NCBI GenBank assembly: GCA_002432095.1
Contig: DJFQ01000105.1
Location: forward strand, 53,209-68,408
Source: Marinagarivorans sp. UBA5868
GTDB lineage: Bacteria > Pseudomonadota > Gammaproteobacteria > Pseudomonadales > Cellvibrionaceae
Direction: 5' to 3'
DNA: 15,200 nt
Every line of letters starts with the position of its first letter. Position 1 is the first letter of the stretch. Below are positions 8,240-15,200 of this stretch, piece by piece. A program made the position numbers and the translations under genes. Below the pieces are notes generated by a model. That model did no database searches and was not told the DNA's origin. It was given only the letters and a program-made list of their open reading frames with translations.

Positions 8240-8645
8240 TTTCTTTTTCGCTTACCGAGCAGCATTCATCAGGACGGGACGAATCAAGCACATTATTGAA
8301 CTTCACCACCACATCTGTATTCGCTATAAAAGGAATTCTCGTTTCGTAGGCAACCGAGATAATGGTTTTGTCCTGTCGACGTTCCACATTCAATGCTTTG
8401 GCAGCTTCGCCCCTGACATTATTGATGGTGTAGAACTTACTCAACTCTTGACGAATGGTTTCTTTGCTCAATTGGGCCAAGTCGTCCGGGTGGTCTTCAG
8501 CGAGACTTTGCAGCGCTTCTACGATGTAGTGGTTATCCAGATAAGCAGGCCCAATCTTAAAAAAACACGTCAGAAAAAAACCGAGGCTTGCAAGGACAAA
8601 TAATAGTAATAGGCTGTTCATACCGGCTTGTTTATTCTTATTCAT
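8226..8645 (-). CDS. DUF4845 family membrane-anchored protein of unknown function
   Basis: Small 139-aa protein of the family that sits between lepB and rnc in Pseudomonas and related gammaproteobacteria (DUF4845, assigned from memory of context and shape). Residues 10-28 form one hydrophobic segment after a short Lys-rich start (MNKNKQAG), predicting an N-in membrane anchor with about 110 residues outside the cytoplasm. The soluble part contains KIGPAYLDNHYI, an acidic helix and a C-terminal beta-rich stretch, and ends in a charged tail (EKESAKK). No catalytic motif is recognised. It starts 19 bp after lepB, and its last 14 bp overlap rnc. It is probably co-expressed with signal peptidase I, but no function can be assigned. 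Confidence 0.85.
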   Translation of the reverse strand: MNKNKQAGMNSLLLLFVLASLGFFLTCFFKIGPAYLDNHYIVEALQSLAEDHPDDLAQLSKETIRQELSKFYTINNVRGEAAKALNVERRQDKTIISVAYETRIPFIANTDVVVKFNNVLDSSRPDECCSVSEKESAKK

Positions 8646-8664
8646 ACCAATATCTCAATTGACC

Positions 8665-9525
8665 TTAGTTAATACTACCCGCACGCCCAAAGCTCGGAAG
8701 GCCTTCGTCCCAATGCATCCAAATGGCAAAAGCCTTACCTACGATATTTTTGTCGGGGACAAATGGATCCGCCCAGACTCTGCTATCGAGGCTGTTATCC
8801 CGGTTATCGCCCATCATAAAGTAATGGCCTTCAGGAACGATCCAGGTGCGGTCATTCCAGCTTTTTCCGGCGGTTGGACATTTTCTCACCAAATGTTTTT
8901 CGCCGTCTATGGTCTCATTAACAATCTGATAATTGGTCCAGCACGCTGAACCATGACGGTTTACCGGGTCTTCCTCTACCAATTCCTGTGGAACGATAGT
9001 TCCATTGACGTAAAGGACATTATCTCTGTACTGAATTTTGTCGCCTGGAAGACCGACAAGTCTTTTGATGAAATAACGGTCTTCATGGGGTGGGAAAAAA
9101 ACCATTACGTCACCCCGCTCCGGATCTCCAAGCTCCATGATTTTGGTGCGAAACACTGGCAGTCGAATGCCGTACGCGTATTTATTTACGGCGATGAAGT
9201 CGCCCACCTCCAACGTCGGTACCATGGATTCGGAGGGAATTTTAAAAGGCTCGATCAGAAACGACCGCAAAACAAAGACGATCGCCAAAATGGGGAAAAA
9301 GGACTTGGAGTATTCAACAACTAGAGGCTCCTTCGCGGCCTTGCCCTTTGCCGAGCGATAACCTGGATCCTGATATTTCGCCTCCGGCGAAAGGTGAGCA
9401 AACTGCTGCTCCACTTTTGCAACAGCCATGCGCCGAGATTTAGCCAGCAAAAGAAAGTCGATTAGCCACACGATCCCCGTCAATGCAACGGCGATCATCA
9501 GAATGAGTGGTAAATTTATATCCAT
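8665..9525 (-). CDS. lepB: Signal peptidase I
   Basis: Inner-membrane serine protease that removes signal peptides from Sec/Tat-exported proteins on the periplasmic face. The protein is 286 aa. TM1 is about 5-27, then comes a cytoplasmic loop, and TM2 is about 75-93. The Ser/Lys dyad is S100 in IPSESMVPTL and K154 in DRYFIKRLVGLPGD. The later conserved box GDNRDNSLDSR is intact. A disulphide-type Cys pair (HGSACW and VRKCPT) is present in the periplasmic domain. The ATG at 9525 has AAGGG 6 nt upstream. It lies 10 bp after lepA, so the two genes form a tight pair. Confidence 0.97.
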   Translation of the reverse strand: MDINLPLILMIAVALTGIVWLIDFLLLAKSRRMAVAKVEQQFAHLSPEAKYQDPGYRSAKGKAAKEPLVVEYSKSFFPILAIVFVLRSFLIEPFKIPSESMVPTLEVGDFIAVNKYAYGIRLPVFRTKIMELGDPERGDVMVFFPPHEDRYFIKRLVGLPGDKIQYRDNVLYVNGTIVPQELVEEDPVNRHGSACWTNYQIVNETIDGEKHLVRKCPTAGKSWNDRTWIVPEGHYFMMGDNRDNSLDSRVWADPFVPDKNIVGKAFAIWMHWDEGLPSFGRAGSIN

Positions 9526-9535
9526 ACGGAGCCCT

Positions 9536-11335
9536 TCAGCTGTCTACCTTCAATACCGCTAAAAATGCCTCCTGCGGTATTTCTACTTTACCTACTTGCT
9601 TCATTCTCTTTTTGCCCGCTTTTTGCTTTTCCAGCAGCTTTTTCTTACGTGTAACGTCACCGCCATAACACTTTGCAGTAACATTTTTACGCAATGCCTT
9701 GACGGTGGTGCGAGCAATGATTTGCCCACCAATCGCAGCTTGGATCGCCACATCAAACATCTGCCGAGGAATCAGTTCTTTCATTTTCTCGGTAAGCGCG
9801 CGACCTTTGTAGTGGGCCGTTTCCCGGTGAACGATCAGCGCCAGAGCATCCACTCTTTCACCATTGATCAACACATCCAGCCGAACAAGATTGGCGCTCT
9901 GAAAACGCTGAAAGCTGTAATCAAGGGACGCGTATCCTCGGCTGACGGACTTCAAGCGGTCAAAAAAGTCCAATACAACCTCATTCATCGGTAGCTCATA
10001 AACTAAGGACACTTGATGACCAAGATACTGAATATCTTTTTGCGCACCGCGCTTATCGATGCACAGGGTAATAACGGCTCCGAGGTATTCCTGCGGCACG
10101 AGGATGTTGGCCTGAACGATAGGCTCTCTCATATCCTCAATGCTGCCCACCTCAGGCAATTTTGATGGATTGTCTACGTAAACCACTTCACCCGTGTTCT
10201 TGACCACCTCGAACACGACCGTCGGAGCTGTCGTAATCAAATCCAGGTCGTATTCACGTTCGAGCCGCTCCTGGATGATTTCCATATGGAGCATGCCCAG
10301 AAAGCCGCACCGGAAACCAAATCCCAATGCATCAGAACTCTCCGGTTCGTAAAACAGTGATGCGTCGTTCAGTGTCAGCTTAGCGAGCGCATCGCGAAAA
10401 CTTTCGTAATCATCGGCACTTACCGGAAACAAGCCTGCATAAACCTGCGGTTTAACCTTTTTAAATCCCGGTAATGCCGGCGTATCAGCAGTCGATGCGT
10501 GGGTAATGGTATCTCCCACCGGCGCGCCCAAAATATCTTTGATGCCCGCAACTACAAAACCTACTTCACCGGCCTTGAGTTCGCCAAGCTCCTGACGCTT
10601 TGGATTAAAAACACCTACGCTGTCCACCAGATGCGATTTTCCGATGGATTTGGAAACGATTTTGTCTTTGACTTTCAGGGTGCCGTGTTTGACGCGCACG
10701 AGAGACACTACGCCGAGATAATTATCGAACCAGGAATCGATAATAAGAGCCTGCAGCGGTGCAGTCACCTCCCCTTGAGGAGGAGGGATTTGAGCAACCA
10801 AGCGCTCCAACACATCTTCAATCCCTATGCCAGACTTTGCACTGCAACGAACGGCATCCGTAGCATCAAGCCCGATGATTTCTTCAATTTCCTCCGCTAC
10901 CCGCTCGGGGTCGGCTTGAGGCAAATCCATTTTGTTAAGAATGGGGATAACTTCCAGCCCTTGATCTATCGCCGTGTAACAGTTGGCAACCGACTGCGCC
11001 TCGACTCCCTGCGCCGCATCAACTACCAACAGCGCGCCTTCACATGCTGCCAGCGAGCGTGATACTTCGTAGCTAAAATCCACATGCCCAGGGGTATCGA
11101 TGAAATTCAATTGATAGGTTTTTTTGTCTCGTGCGGTGTAATAAAGCGTCACGCTATGGGCTTTGATGGTGATGCCACGCTCACGCTCCAGATCCATCGA
11201 ATCGAGAACCTGAGCTTCCATTTCACGATCAGCAAGTCCGCCACATACTTGGATAAAGCGATCGGCCAACGTCGATTTGCCATGATCAATATGTGCGATG
11301 ATTGAAAAATTGCGGATATGACTAAGATCGGACAC
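9536..11335 (-). CDS. lepA: Elongation factor 4 (LepA)
   Basis: Translational GTPase, ribosome-associated, linked to initiation and 30S biogenesis and to back-translocation in vitro. It is 599 aa, the normal length. G1 is AHIDHGKST (14-22), switch I contains RERGITI (51-57), G3 is DTPGH (80-84) and G4 is NKMD (134-137). The EF-G-like domains and the LepA-specific C-terminal domain follow ([35 protein letters not shown]). The start is GTG at 11335: an in-frame TAG lies a few codons upstream, and the next residues [10 protein letters not shown] match known LepA starts. No good Shine-Dalgarno is seen. It lies downstream of rseC with a 162-bp gap that may hold its own promoter. No periplasmic protease gene (mucD/degQ) lies between them. 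Confidence 0.98.
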   Translation of the reverse strand: MSDLSHIRNFSIIAHIDHGKSTLADRFIQVCGGLADREMEAQVLDSMDLERERGITIKAHSVTLYYTARDKKTYQLNFIDTPGHVDFSYEVSRSLAACEGALLVVDAAQGVEAQSVANCYTAIDQGLEVIPILNKMDLPQADPERVAEEIEEIIGLDATDAVRCSAKSGIGIEDVLERLVAQIPPPQGEVTAPLQALIIDSWFDNYLGVVSLVRVKHGTLKVKDKIVSKSIGKSHLVDSVGVFNPKRQELGELKAGEVGFVVAGIKDILGAPVGDTITHASTADTPALPGFKKVKPQVYAGLFPVSADDYESFRDALAKLTLNDASLFYEPESSDALGFGFRCGFLGMLHMEIIQERLEREYDLDLITTAPTVVFEVVKNTGEVVYVDNPSKLPEVGSIEDMREPIVQANILVPQEYLGAVITLCIDKRGAQKDIQYLGHQVSLVYELPMNEVVLDFFDRLKSVSRGYASLDYSFQRFQSANLVRLDVLINGERVDALALIVHRETAHYKGRALTEKMKELIPRQMFDVAIQAAIGGQIIARTTVKALRKNVTAKCYGGDVTRKKKLLEKQKAGKKRMKQVGKVEIPQEAFLAVLKVDS

Positions 11336-11356
11336 TGAGTATATAACCCGTTGATT

Positions 11357-11464
11357 CTAAATAATTTTATTCGGATTCCCCGGCGTGAGGGACGAATGGT
11401 TGCGCAAGTCTACAGTATTTGCCCGAGGCGCGCCACGGATGGCCGGAGAGAAGCCTGGGCGCAT
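11357..11464 (-). CDS. Possible 35-aa leader or remnant ORF upstream of lepA (doubtful)
   Basis: ATG to TAG, encoding a 35-aa peptide beginning MRPGFSPAIRGAPR. Its first codons repeat the end of RseC (RPGFFQPI) over a 13-bp identical stretch, and it lies in the same reading phase as rseC, separated by three in-frame stops. No Shine-Dalgarno precedes it. It could be a decayed duplicate of the rseC tail, a leader peptide or chance. I do not regard it as an established gene. Confidence 0.12.
   Translation of the reverse strand: MRPGFSPAIRGAPRANTVDLRNHSSLTPGNPNKII
11449..11461. repeat. 13-bp direct repeat, copy 1
   Basis: AGAAGCCTGGGCG, identical to 11539-11551 inside rseC and exactly 90 bp away. 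The flanks on the rseC-downstream side retain partial similarity (22 of 28 bases over the aligned stretch by hand). Confidence 0.6.
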
Positions 11465-11492
11465 AAATTAGCCTTAAGATGGTGAGATGAAA

Positions 11493-11508
11493 GCAGTTTA
11501 CGAACTGC
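11493..11508 (-). other. Small hairpin at the rseC stop codon
   Basis: Perfect 6-bp inverted repeat GCAGTT-CGTA-AACTGC (minus strand) that contains the rseC TAA stop. Only TTTC follows, so it is at best a weak terminator or a 3'-end stabilising hairpin separating the rpoE operon from lepA. Confidence 0.3.
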
Positions 11509-11947
11509 GAAATATCTTGCGTACAAAGATGGGTTGAAAGAAGCCTGGGCGAAAGTGGCTACTCAAAACAAGCTGAGCCAGCAAAATGCCAAAGCCCATA
11601 CCCAATATGCAACTCATTACAAACGCAATGCCGGTGACCCCTGTTGCATCTGCGATGATTATGCTGAGAATCAGTGACAGCAGCGGTGCTCCATACGCCA
11701 ACATAGAAGCGGCAACGATTGCCCCCTCCTCTATCCCAATTTCTATAAAGTCACCCGCCTTAATTTGCTGCGCGCTCTGAGGATCCAAACCGACCTTTAT
11801 ATCGGCATTGGTACCCACTAGTTGGTTTAGAAGGTTTTGCCCACATCCCATTCTGGCCTGGCACGATCCGCAGACAGTATGCCGAATGGTCCGCACCCAT
11901 ATTGCGTTGCCATCGAGCCTAACAACTTCACCTGTTTCGGAAAGCAT
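11498..11947 (-). CDS. rseC: RseC/MucC family integral membrane protein
   Basis: Inner-membrane protein of the SoxR-reducing system protein RseC/MucC family; fourth gene of the rpoE operon. In E. coli it contributes to reduction of SoxR and modestly affects sigma-E activity. From the ATG at 11947 it is 149 aa. The cytoplasmic N-terminal cysteine motif is C26-x2-C29-x5-C35 (CGSCQARMGCG). Membrane segments are at about 77-98 and 103-127, followed by a basic tail (FRPGFFQPIFVRKIF). The frame extends 24 codons further upstream, but that stretch lies inside rseB. The chosen ATG follows the rseB TGA by one base (TGATATG), which indicates translational coupling. Its 3' end carries the second copy of the 13-bp repeat. 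Confidence 0.9.
   Translation of the reverse strand: MLSETGEVVRLDGNAIWVRTIRHTVCGSCQARMGCGQNLLNQLVGTNADIKVGLDPQSAQQIKAGDFIEIGIEEGAIVAASMLAYGAPLLSLILSIIIADATGVTGIAFVMSCILGMGFGILLAQLVLSSHFRPGFFQPIFVRKIFRSS
11539..11551. repeat. 13-bp direct repeat, copy 2 (within rseC)
   Basis: AGAAGCCTGGGCG within the codons for RPGFF near the RseC C-terminus; identical to 11449-11461 and in the same reading phase. Confidence 0.6.
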
Positions 11948-11948
11948 A

Positions 11949-12938
11949 TCAGTGCGAAGGACGAGAAGATGCAACCGATGTAACAACCTGCTGCGCGGTA
12001 TTGAAAGGAACTTCGCCAACCAATACCACCCCGACCGAGTGTGGAGTGGAAGGCACCACCGACATTAAAGCCGTGGTGGCGCCGCGACGCGCCATTCCTT
12101 GTTTAAAGGACGAAGGGTCGCTCAATGGCTTAATAAAAAGAGTGAAGGACGCGATTCCATCGGTGTATGTCAAAACGTCTCCGTTGTTATCACTTGTGAT
12201 GTGTGAAACCACAAAGCCCGGCGGAAGCCAGCCTGCCCTCCAGATGGATTCGCCTGGCGGAGTTTTTTTGCATGGCAACTCAGCCCCATCTAGCTGAGCA
12301 TGTTGCCGGCCTGTGGGAGAAATCGCCGCCATATCAATATCATGGCCTACCTCAAGCTCGGTAAATTGAAAACGCTCTATCGCGCTTTTATTGGATACGG
12401 TAACCAGAGACATCAGCGGCAAACCGGAAATGCGGTCAATCGCAAGCGTCATTCCGTAACGGTATTCGTCCTTAGGAACGGCCTGAACCACTTCGGCGTC
12501 TCGCCCGGCAATGCGATCACGACCACGAATATAAAAATGATAGCTTTGCGCCAAACTCACTGTTCCCCCGGCTTGGGGAATCAGGCCTCCGCGAAGCAAA
12601 AATCCACCCGTCGATACGCAATCCTGGCCGCGGCCGCCTCTCACAAACTCTCGTTCTACCCCATTTAAATGAGTAATGCGTTCGTATTCGACGCCTTCAC
12701 GCACCACGTGGACAATTTCAAGCGTTTCCATGGTAGTGCCAAACTCGTAGGTAAACCGTCCTTTATAATTTTGCTCCTGCAATGCACGCGAGGCTCGCTC
12801 TAAAAGCTCATCTACAGAGTTTAGAGGATCCTGCTCCTGGCCCAATGCATTACCAGTAAAGACAACCAGCGAAAAAAAAGCAGCCATTAAGTGGCTGCCC
12901 TTGAACATTGATTCGGCTGAGAACAACTGAAAAAACAT
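11949..12938 (-). CDS. rseB: RseB/MucB, periplasmic regulator of sigma-E
   Basis: Periplasmic protein that binds the RseA/MucA periplasmic domain and protects it from DegS/AlgW cleavage until envelope stress (by family knowledge, mislocalised lipid/LPS) releases it. It is 329 aa from the ATG at 12938, or 319 from Met11 at 12908. Neither start has a convincing Shine-Dalgarno. From Met11 a compact signal peptide is visible: MFKGSH, then a hydrophobic core, and cleavage likely after NALG before QEQD. The N-terminal LolA-like domain contains NYKGRFTYEFG and ERITHLNGVEREFVRG. A Cys pair (C in GQDCVSTGG and LPCKKTP) may form a disulphide. The C-terminal domain has WLPPGF and GVVLVGEVPFNTAQQVV, matching MucB as I recall it. 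It lies between rseA and rseC. Confidence 0.93.
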   Translation of the reverse strand: MFFQLFSAESMFKGSHLMAAFFSLVVFTGNALGQEQDPLNSVDELLERASRALQEQNYKGRFTYEFGTTMETLEIVHVVREGVEYERITHLNGVEREFVRGGRGQDCVSTGGFLLRGGLIPQAGGTVSLAQSYHFYIRGRDRIAGRDAEVVQAVPKDEYRYGMTLAIDRISGLPLMSLVTVSNKSAIERFQFTELEVGHDIDMAAISPTGRQHAQLDGAELPCKKTPPGESIWRAGWLPPGFVVSHITSDNNGDVLTYTDGIASFTLFIKPLSDPSSFKQGMARRGATTALMSVVPSTPHSVGVVLVGEVPFNTAQQVVTSVASSRPSH

Positions 12939-12995
12939 TGGCCGATGAATCCGAGAGGTAAACGAGTTTTAAGATTAAAGCGTTGCGCCGTATGC

Positions 12996-13718
12996 CTACT
13001 GGGCCGCTGATTCAGTGCGCATCTTATGTACACGTGCAAACGGCATGATCCCGAGGCTGCCATGGGCGCTAGCCCTCTCCGCATGCTGAATCAATAAATA
13101 ATTGAGCATTTCCTGGGTTTCGTAATCGGTAATATCATCCAGATAGATCGGGCTTGCCGCGCGGCTTTCCGCCCCAAGCATCGTCGCCGACCCTCTTGAG
13201 GTCATACTCACCGTCCGTGCTTCTGGTGCTGGCAGCTCAAAACCTATAGGAGCATGTGTAACAACGCTCATCGGTTCTTCCACTTGGGACGAATTTAGTG
13301 AGTTGGACGCAAGCGTGTTTTCACCCGTGCCTTCATCTACCGTACCGAGATAATTAAATCCCAAAACCAGAGTCGCTGCAAAAGATGCGGCTATTGCAGT
13401 TTTACTAAGTACGTCTCGCAGCGTACCCGACGCACCACTAGGCGTTGATTCCCGCTTACCGGTCGATGCGTCCGCTTCACGACTAAGCGTATTCGATATT
13501 GAAGATACCAACGAACTTGGATTGGTTGCGCTGATGCCGTGCTCTTTACGCATGACTGAGCCGATTAGGTGATAACGTCTCCAGCGCTCAAGCATCTCTG
13601 GATTGTCATCCATGTTCTTCAAAACCCGCCGCATTTCCAGTTCACTGGCTTCGTTGTCGACCATTGCGGACAGGGATTCGAACAATTGATCAAAAGAGTT
13701 TACGGTCATCAGAGGCAT
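12996..13718 (-). CDS. rseA: RseA/MucA, anti-sigma-E factor
   Basis: Single-pass inner-membrane anti-sigma factor that sequesters sigma-E and is degraded stepwise (DegS/AlgW, RseP/MucP, ClpXP) on envelope stress. It is 240 aa from the ATG at 13718. Met4 (13709) is an alternative with GGA about 8 nt upstream. The cytoplasmic anti-sigma domain contains LSAMVDNEASELEMRRVL (16-33) and WRRYHLIGSVMR (46-57). The single membrane helix is at about 107-124. The periplasmic part ends in a segment similar to the MucA C-terminus (EMLNYLLIQHAERAS...IMPFAR), the probable RseB-binding region. The extreme C-terminus is ESAAQ; whether it serves as the protease-activating tail is not known. It follows rpoE by 68 bp. 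Confidence 0.93.
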   Translation of the reverse strand: MPLMTVNSFDQLFESLSAMVDNEASELEMRRVLKNMDDNPEMLERWRRYHLIGSVMRKEHGISATNPSSLVSSISNTLSREADASTGKRESTPSGASGTLRDVLSKTAIAASFAATLVLGFNYLGTVDEGTGENTLASNSLNSSQVEEPMSVVTHAPIGFELPAPEARTVSMTSRGSATMLGAESRAASPIYLDDITDYETQEMLNYLLIQHAERASAHGSLGIMPFARVHKMRTESAAQ

Positions 13719-13724
13719 CCAAAG

Positions 13725-13751
13725 TTCGGGTTTTCAAAAATTTCGGGTTTT
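13725..13751. repeat. 10-bp direct repeat between rpoE and rseA
   Basis: TTCGGGTTTT occurs at 13725-13734 and 13742-13751, 17 bp apart start to start, immediately upstream of the rseA start. Its role is unknown. Confidence 0.4.
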
Positions 13752-13786
13752 ACAAAGCAAATCTATGCTGACAAAGTGGCTTAAGA

Positions 13787-14371
13787 TCAACTCATAAGCG
13801 GGGCTATATGGCGGTCCACCGCCTCCCGCGCGCGGAATATTCGCGATCTCACAGTGCCCACAGGACAGTCCATTACTTCAGCAATTTCTTCATAGCTCAT
13901 GCCTTCCATCTCTCTGAGTGTCAAGGCAGTCCTCAAATCCTCGGGCAACGACTGAATAGCTTTGTACACCACCTCTTCCAACTGATCTTTCATCAGTTCG
14001 TGCTCGGGTGAGGTTATGTCCCTCAAGCCATCTGCACCACTAAGAAATTCGGCGTCTTCCACATCAACATCCGTTGCCGGCGGTCTTCTGCCGCGGGATA
14101 CCAAATGATTCTTCGCCGTATTCACCGCGATCCGATAGATCCAGGTGTAAAACGCACTATCCCCACGAAAATTGCCCAGTGCTCTATATGCTTTGATAAA
14201 GGCTTCCTGAGCTACGTCATGTACTTCCGCCGAATCGCGCACAAATCGGCTGATAATCGCAATGATCTTGTGCTGGTACTTCAGCACTAAAAGATCGAAC
14301 GCGCGCTTATCACCTTGCTGGACACGCGCGACGAGCTGCTCGTCTGTGTCCTGCGCAGGCGGGTTTTGCAT
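13787..14371 (-). CDS. rpoE: RpoE/AlgU, extracytoplasmic-function sigma factor sigma-E
   Basis: Group 4 sigma factor directing RNA polymerase to envelope-stress promoters. From the ATG at 14371 it is 194 aa, the family's usual length, beginning MQNPPAQDTDEQLVARVQQG. GGGGA lies 7 nt upstream. The frame extends 18 codons to another ATG at 14425 that also has a fair ribosome-binding site (GGGTGA), so a 212-aa form is possible. The sigma2 domain is nearly identical to RpoE/AlgU (DVAQEAFIKAYRAL from residue 52, FRGDSAFYTWIYRIAVNTAKNHL). The sigma4 helix-turn-helix is at about 158-183 (MSYEEIAEVMDCPVGTVRSR). It is the first gene of rpoE-rseA-rseB-rseC and divergent from nadB, the same arrangement as in E. 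coli. A sigma-E-like promoter upstream suggests autoregulation. Confidence 0.97.
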   Translation of the reverse strand: MQNPPAQDTDEQLVARVQQGDKRAFDLLVLKYQHKIIAIISRFVRDSAEVHDVAQEAFIKAYRALGNFRGDSAFYTWIYRIAVNTAKNHLVSRGRRPPATDVDVEDAEFLSGADGLRDITSPEHELMKDQLEEVVYKAIQSLPEDLRTALTLREMEGMSYEEIAEVMDCPVGTVRSRIFRAREAVDRHIAPLMS

Positions 14372-14438
14372 TCCAGAATCCCCAATCTTGAATTCGATAA
14401 TTTTTGCAGAGGTTGGTAGCGGCATCGTGTCACCCGAT

Positions 14439-14454
14439 CCGGCGTCTAAGCCGG
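14439..14454 (-). other. Hairpin in the rpoE leader
   Basis: CCGGC-TTAGAC-GCCGG (minus strand), a perfect 5-bp stem, extended by GA/TC with one bulged base. It lies within the predicted rpoE 5' leader, 14 bases upstream of the alternative ATG at 14425. It could affect translation initiation; no function is known. Confidence 0.3.
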
Positions 14455-14515
14455 TCTTATGATTGTAAACGTCGGGACCATCTCTCCTGACAGTCCGGTT
14501 TATCCCAATGTGCCG

Positions 14516-14543
14516 ATAGACAAAGTTCTAACAGCAAAAGTTC
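14516..14543 (-). promoter_or_regulatory. Predicted sigma-E (autoregulatory) promoter of rpoE
   Basis: On the minus strand, GAACTT (14538-14543) is followed by a 17-bp spacer and TCTAT (14516-14520). This resembles the sigma-E/AlgU consensus GAACTT-N16/17-TCTRA with one mismatch in the -10. A second GAACTT lies at 14523-14528, exactly 15 bp downstream, with no good -10 of its own. The leader would be about 140 nt to the 14371 start. rpoE operons are commonly autoregulated, which supports the call. Confidence 0.55.
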
Positions 14544-14575
14544 AACCGTACTGATCACGCCGCAAAGCGATGGCG

Positions 14576-14581
14576 TAGAAT
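14576..14581 (+). promoter_or_regulatory. Possible -10 box of nadB
   Basis: TAGAAT on the plus strand (five of six matches to TATAAT) 32 bp before the nadB GTG. No clear -35 lies 16-18 bp upstream, so this is a tentative call. The divergent rpoE promoter lies just to the left, with its -35 at 14538-14543. Confidence 0.3.
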
Positions 14582-14613
14582 ATCAACAAAATCTCCGCAA
14601 TCAAGGAACATTC

Positions 14614-15200
14614 GTGACCAACCACACAGATAGCTTTCACAGCGATATCCTGGTTATTGGCAGCGGGGCGGCCGGTCTTACGCTCGCCCTATCCCTCGCA
14701 GACTCGGCCAGCATAACCGTCCTGAGCAAAGGAGCTTTCACGTTCGGCTCCACTTGGTATGCCCAAGGCGGCATTGCTGCGGTACTGGACACTGAGGATT
14801 CCATCGAGTCGCATGTTGCCGACACCCTGGTTGCGGGAGGCGGGCTATGTCACAAGGATGTCGTGGAATTCACAGTCAAAAATAGTAAGGCCGCCATTGA
14901 TTGGCTAATTAATCTAGGCGTGGGATTCACACGCAGTGAAGGGTCGGAAGAGTTTCATCTGACGCGCGAAGGTGGTCATAGTCACCGCAGAATCATTCAC
15001 AGCGCGGACGCTACAGGAAAGGCAGTTCATAGCACACTGTTGGAGCAAGCACAGGCCAATTCCAATATCACCTTGATCGAGCACGCGATTGCTTTGGATC
15101 TGATTCGCCAGCCAGATCCTGCCAGCCGGAGAATGCGTTGCGTGGGAGCTTATGTATTCAATCGCAACCTTGACCGGGTGGAGCGCTTTACTGCAAAAGC
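14614..15200 (+). CDS. nadB: L-aspartate oxidase, 3' end cut by window edge
   Basis: FAD enzyme that oxidises L-aspartate to iminoaspartate, the first step of de novo NAD synthesis, acting with NadA quinolinate synthase in the cytoplasm. The visible N-terminal 195 codons are in one open frame. The FAD dinucleotide-binding motif is GSGAAG (16-21), followed by STWYAQGGIAAV, a hallmark of NadB. LTREGGHSHRRIIH places the substrate-site Glu at residue 119, corresponding to E121 in E. coli by my count. The start is GTG at 14614 with AAGGA 6 nt upstream; the nearest upstream ATG (14570) runs into a stop at once. It is divergent from rpoE, as in enterobacteria. Confidence 0.96.
   Translation, partial: MTNHTDSFHSDILVIGSGAAGLTLALSLADSASITVLSKGAFTFGSTWYAQGGIAAVLDTEDSIESHVADTLVAGGGLCHKDVVEFTVKNSKAAIDWLINLGVGFTRSEGSEEFHLTREGGHSHRRIIHSADATGKAVHSTLLEQAQANSNITLIEHAIALDLIRQPDPASRRMRCVGAYVFNRNLDRVERFTAK

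Larger units (their letters stand above)
11336..11497 (-). other. rseC-lepA intergenic region
   Basis: 162 bp with an AT-rich stretch (11350-11372) next to lepA. It includes TAGAAT at 11354-11359 on the minus strand, a possible -10 box 18 bp before the GTG, but with no matching -35 at 16-17 bp. It also holds a 35-codon open frame and one copy of a 13-bp repeat, described separately. A lepA promoter here is likely but not demonstrated. Confidence 0.35.

Noticed and set aside
10499..11062. 187-codon open frame on the plus strand
   Set aside because: Antisense to the strongly conserved GTPase region of lepA.
11948..12019. Longer RseC with 24 extra N-terminal residues
   Set aside because: The extra stretch lies entirely within rseB and does not resemble RseC. 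The ATG one base after the rseB stop fits the family start.
1..15200. Mobile elements, CRISPR arrays, tRNA or rRNA genes, defence or phage systems
   Set aside because: I looked for them on both strands and saw none. All long frames belong to housekeeping or stress-regulation genes in familiar order.

Overview
The window is an ordinary, gene-dense piece of a gammaproteobacterial chromosome. Gene content and protein sequence resemble Pseudomonas and marine relatives such as Cellvibrionales-type bacteria. This is judged from recalled family sequences, because no search was possible. About 95% is coding, with no RNA genes, insertion sequences, CRISPR arrays or phage genes visible.

Left block (1-2935, minus strand): cysM (O-acetylserine sulfhydrylase B) is followed by relA ((p)ppGpp synthetase I). 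relA runs off the left edge after 653 codons. A 209-bp divergent region holds a good sigma70-type promoter for cysM and a nested 25-bp inverted repeat.

Middle (3098-5902, plus strand): a BarA/GacS-type tripartite hybrid histidine kinase. It has two membrane segments, a HisKA/HATPase core, a degenerate receiver, a true receiver and a C-terminal Hpt domain. It converges on recO with only 38 bp between them.

Right block (5941-14371, minus strand): read in the direction of transcription, the order is rpoE-rseA-rseB-rseC, then lepA-lepB-DUF4845-rnc-era-recO. This is the classical envelope-stress sigma factor operon followed by the GTPase / signal peptidase / RNase III / ribosome-biogenesis operon. 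Many of these genes touch or overlap. rpoE has two GAACTT boxes upstream, one of them placed as a sigma-E -35, which suggests autoregulation. nadB (L-aspartate oxidase) diverges from rpoE and runs off the right edge.

Together the window places three global stress regulators within 15 kb: the stringent response (RelA), the Gac/Rsm cascade kinase (BarA/GacS) and the extracytoplasmic stress sigma factor with its RseA/RseB control. I found no convincing undescribed system. The points worth a second look are small: the dyad in the cysM/barA intergenic region, a degenerate receiver and a cysteine cluster in the kinase, a phase-preserving repeat after rseC, the rpoE leader, the conserved unknown DUF4845 gene, and apparent gene losses at the recO/barA and cysM/relA junctions.
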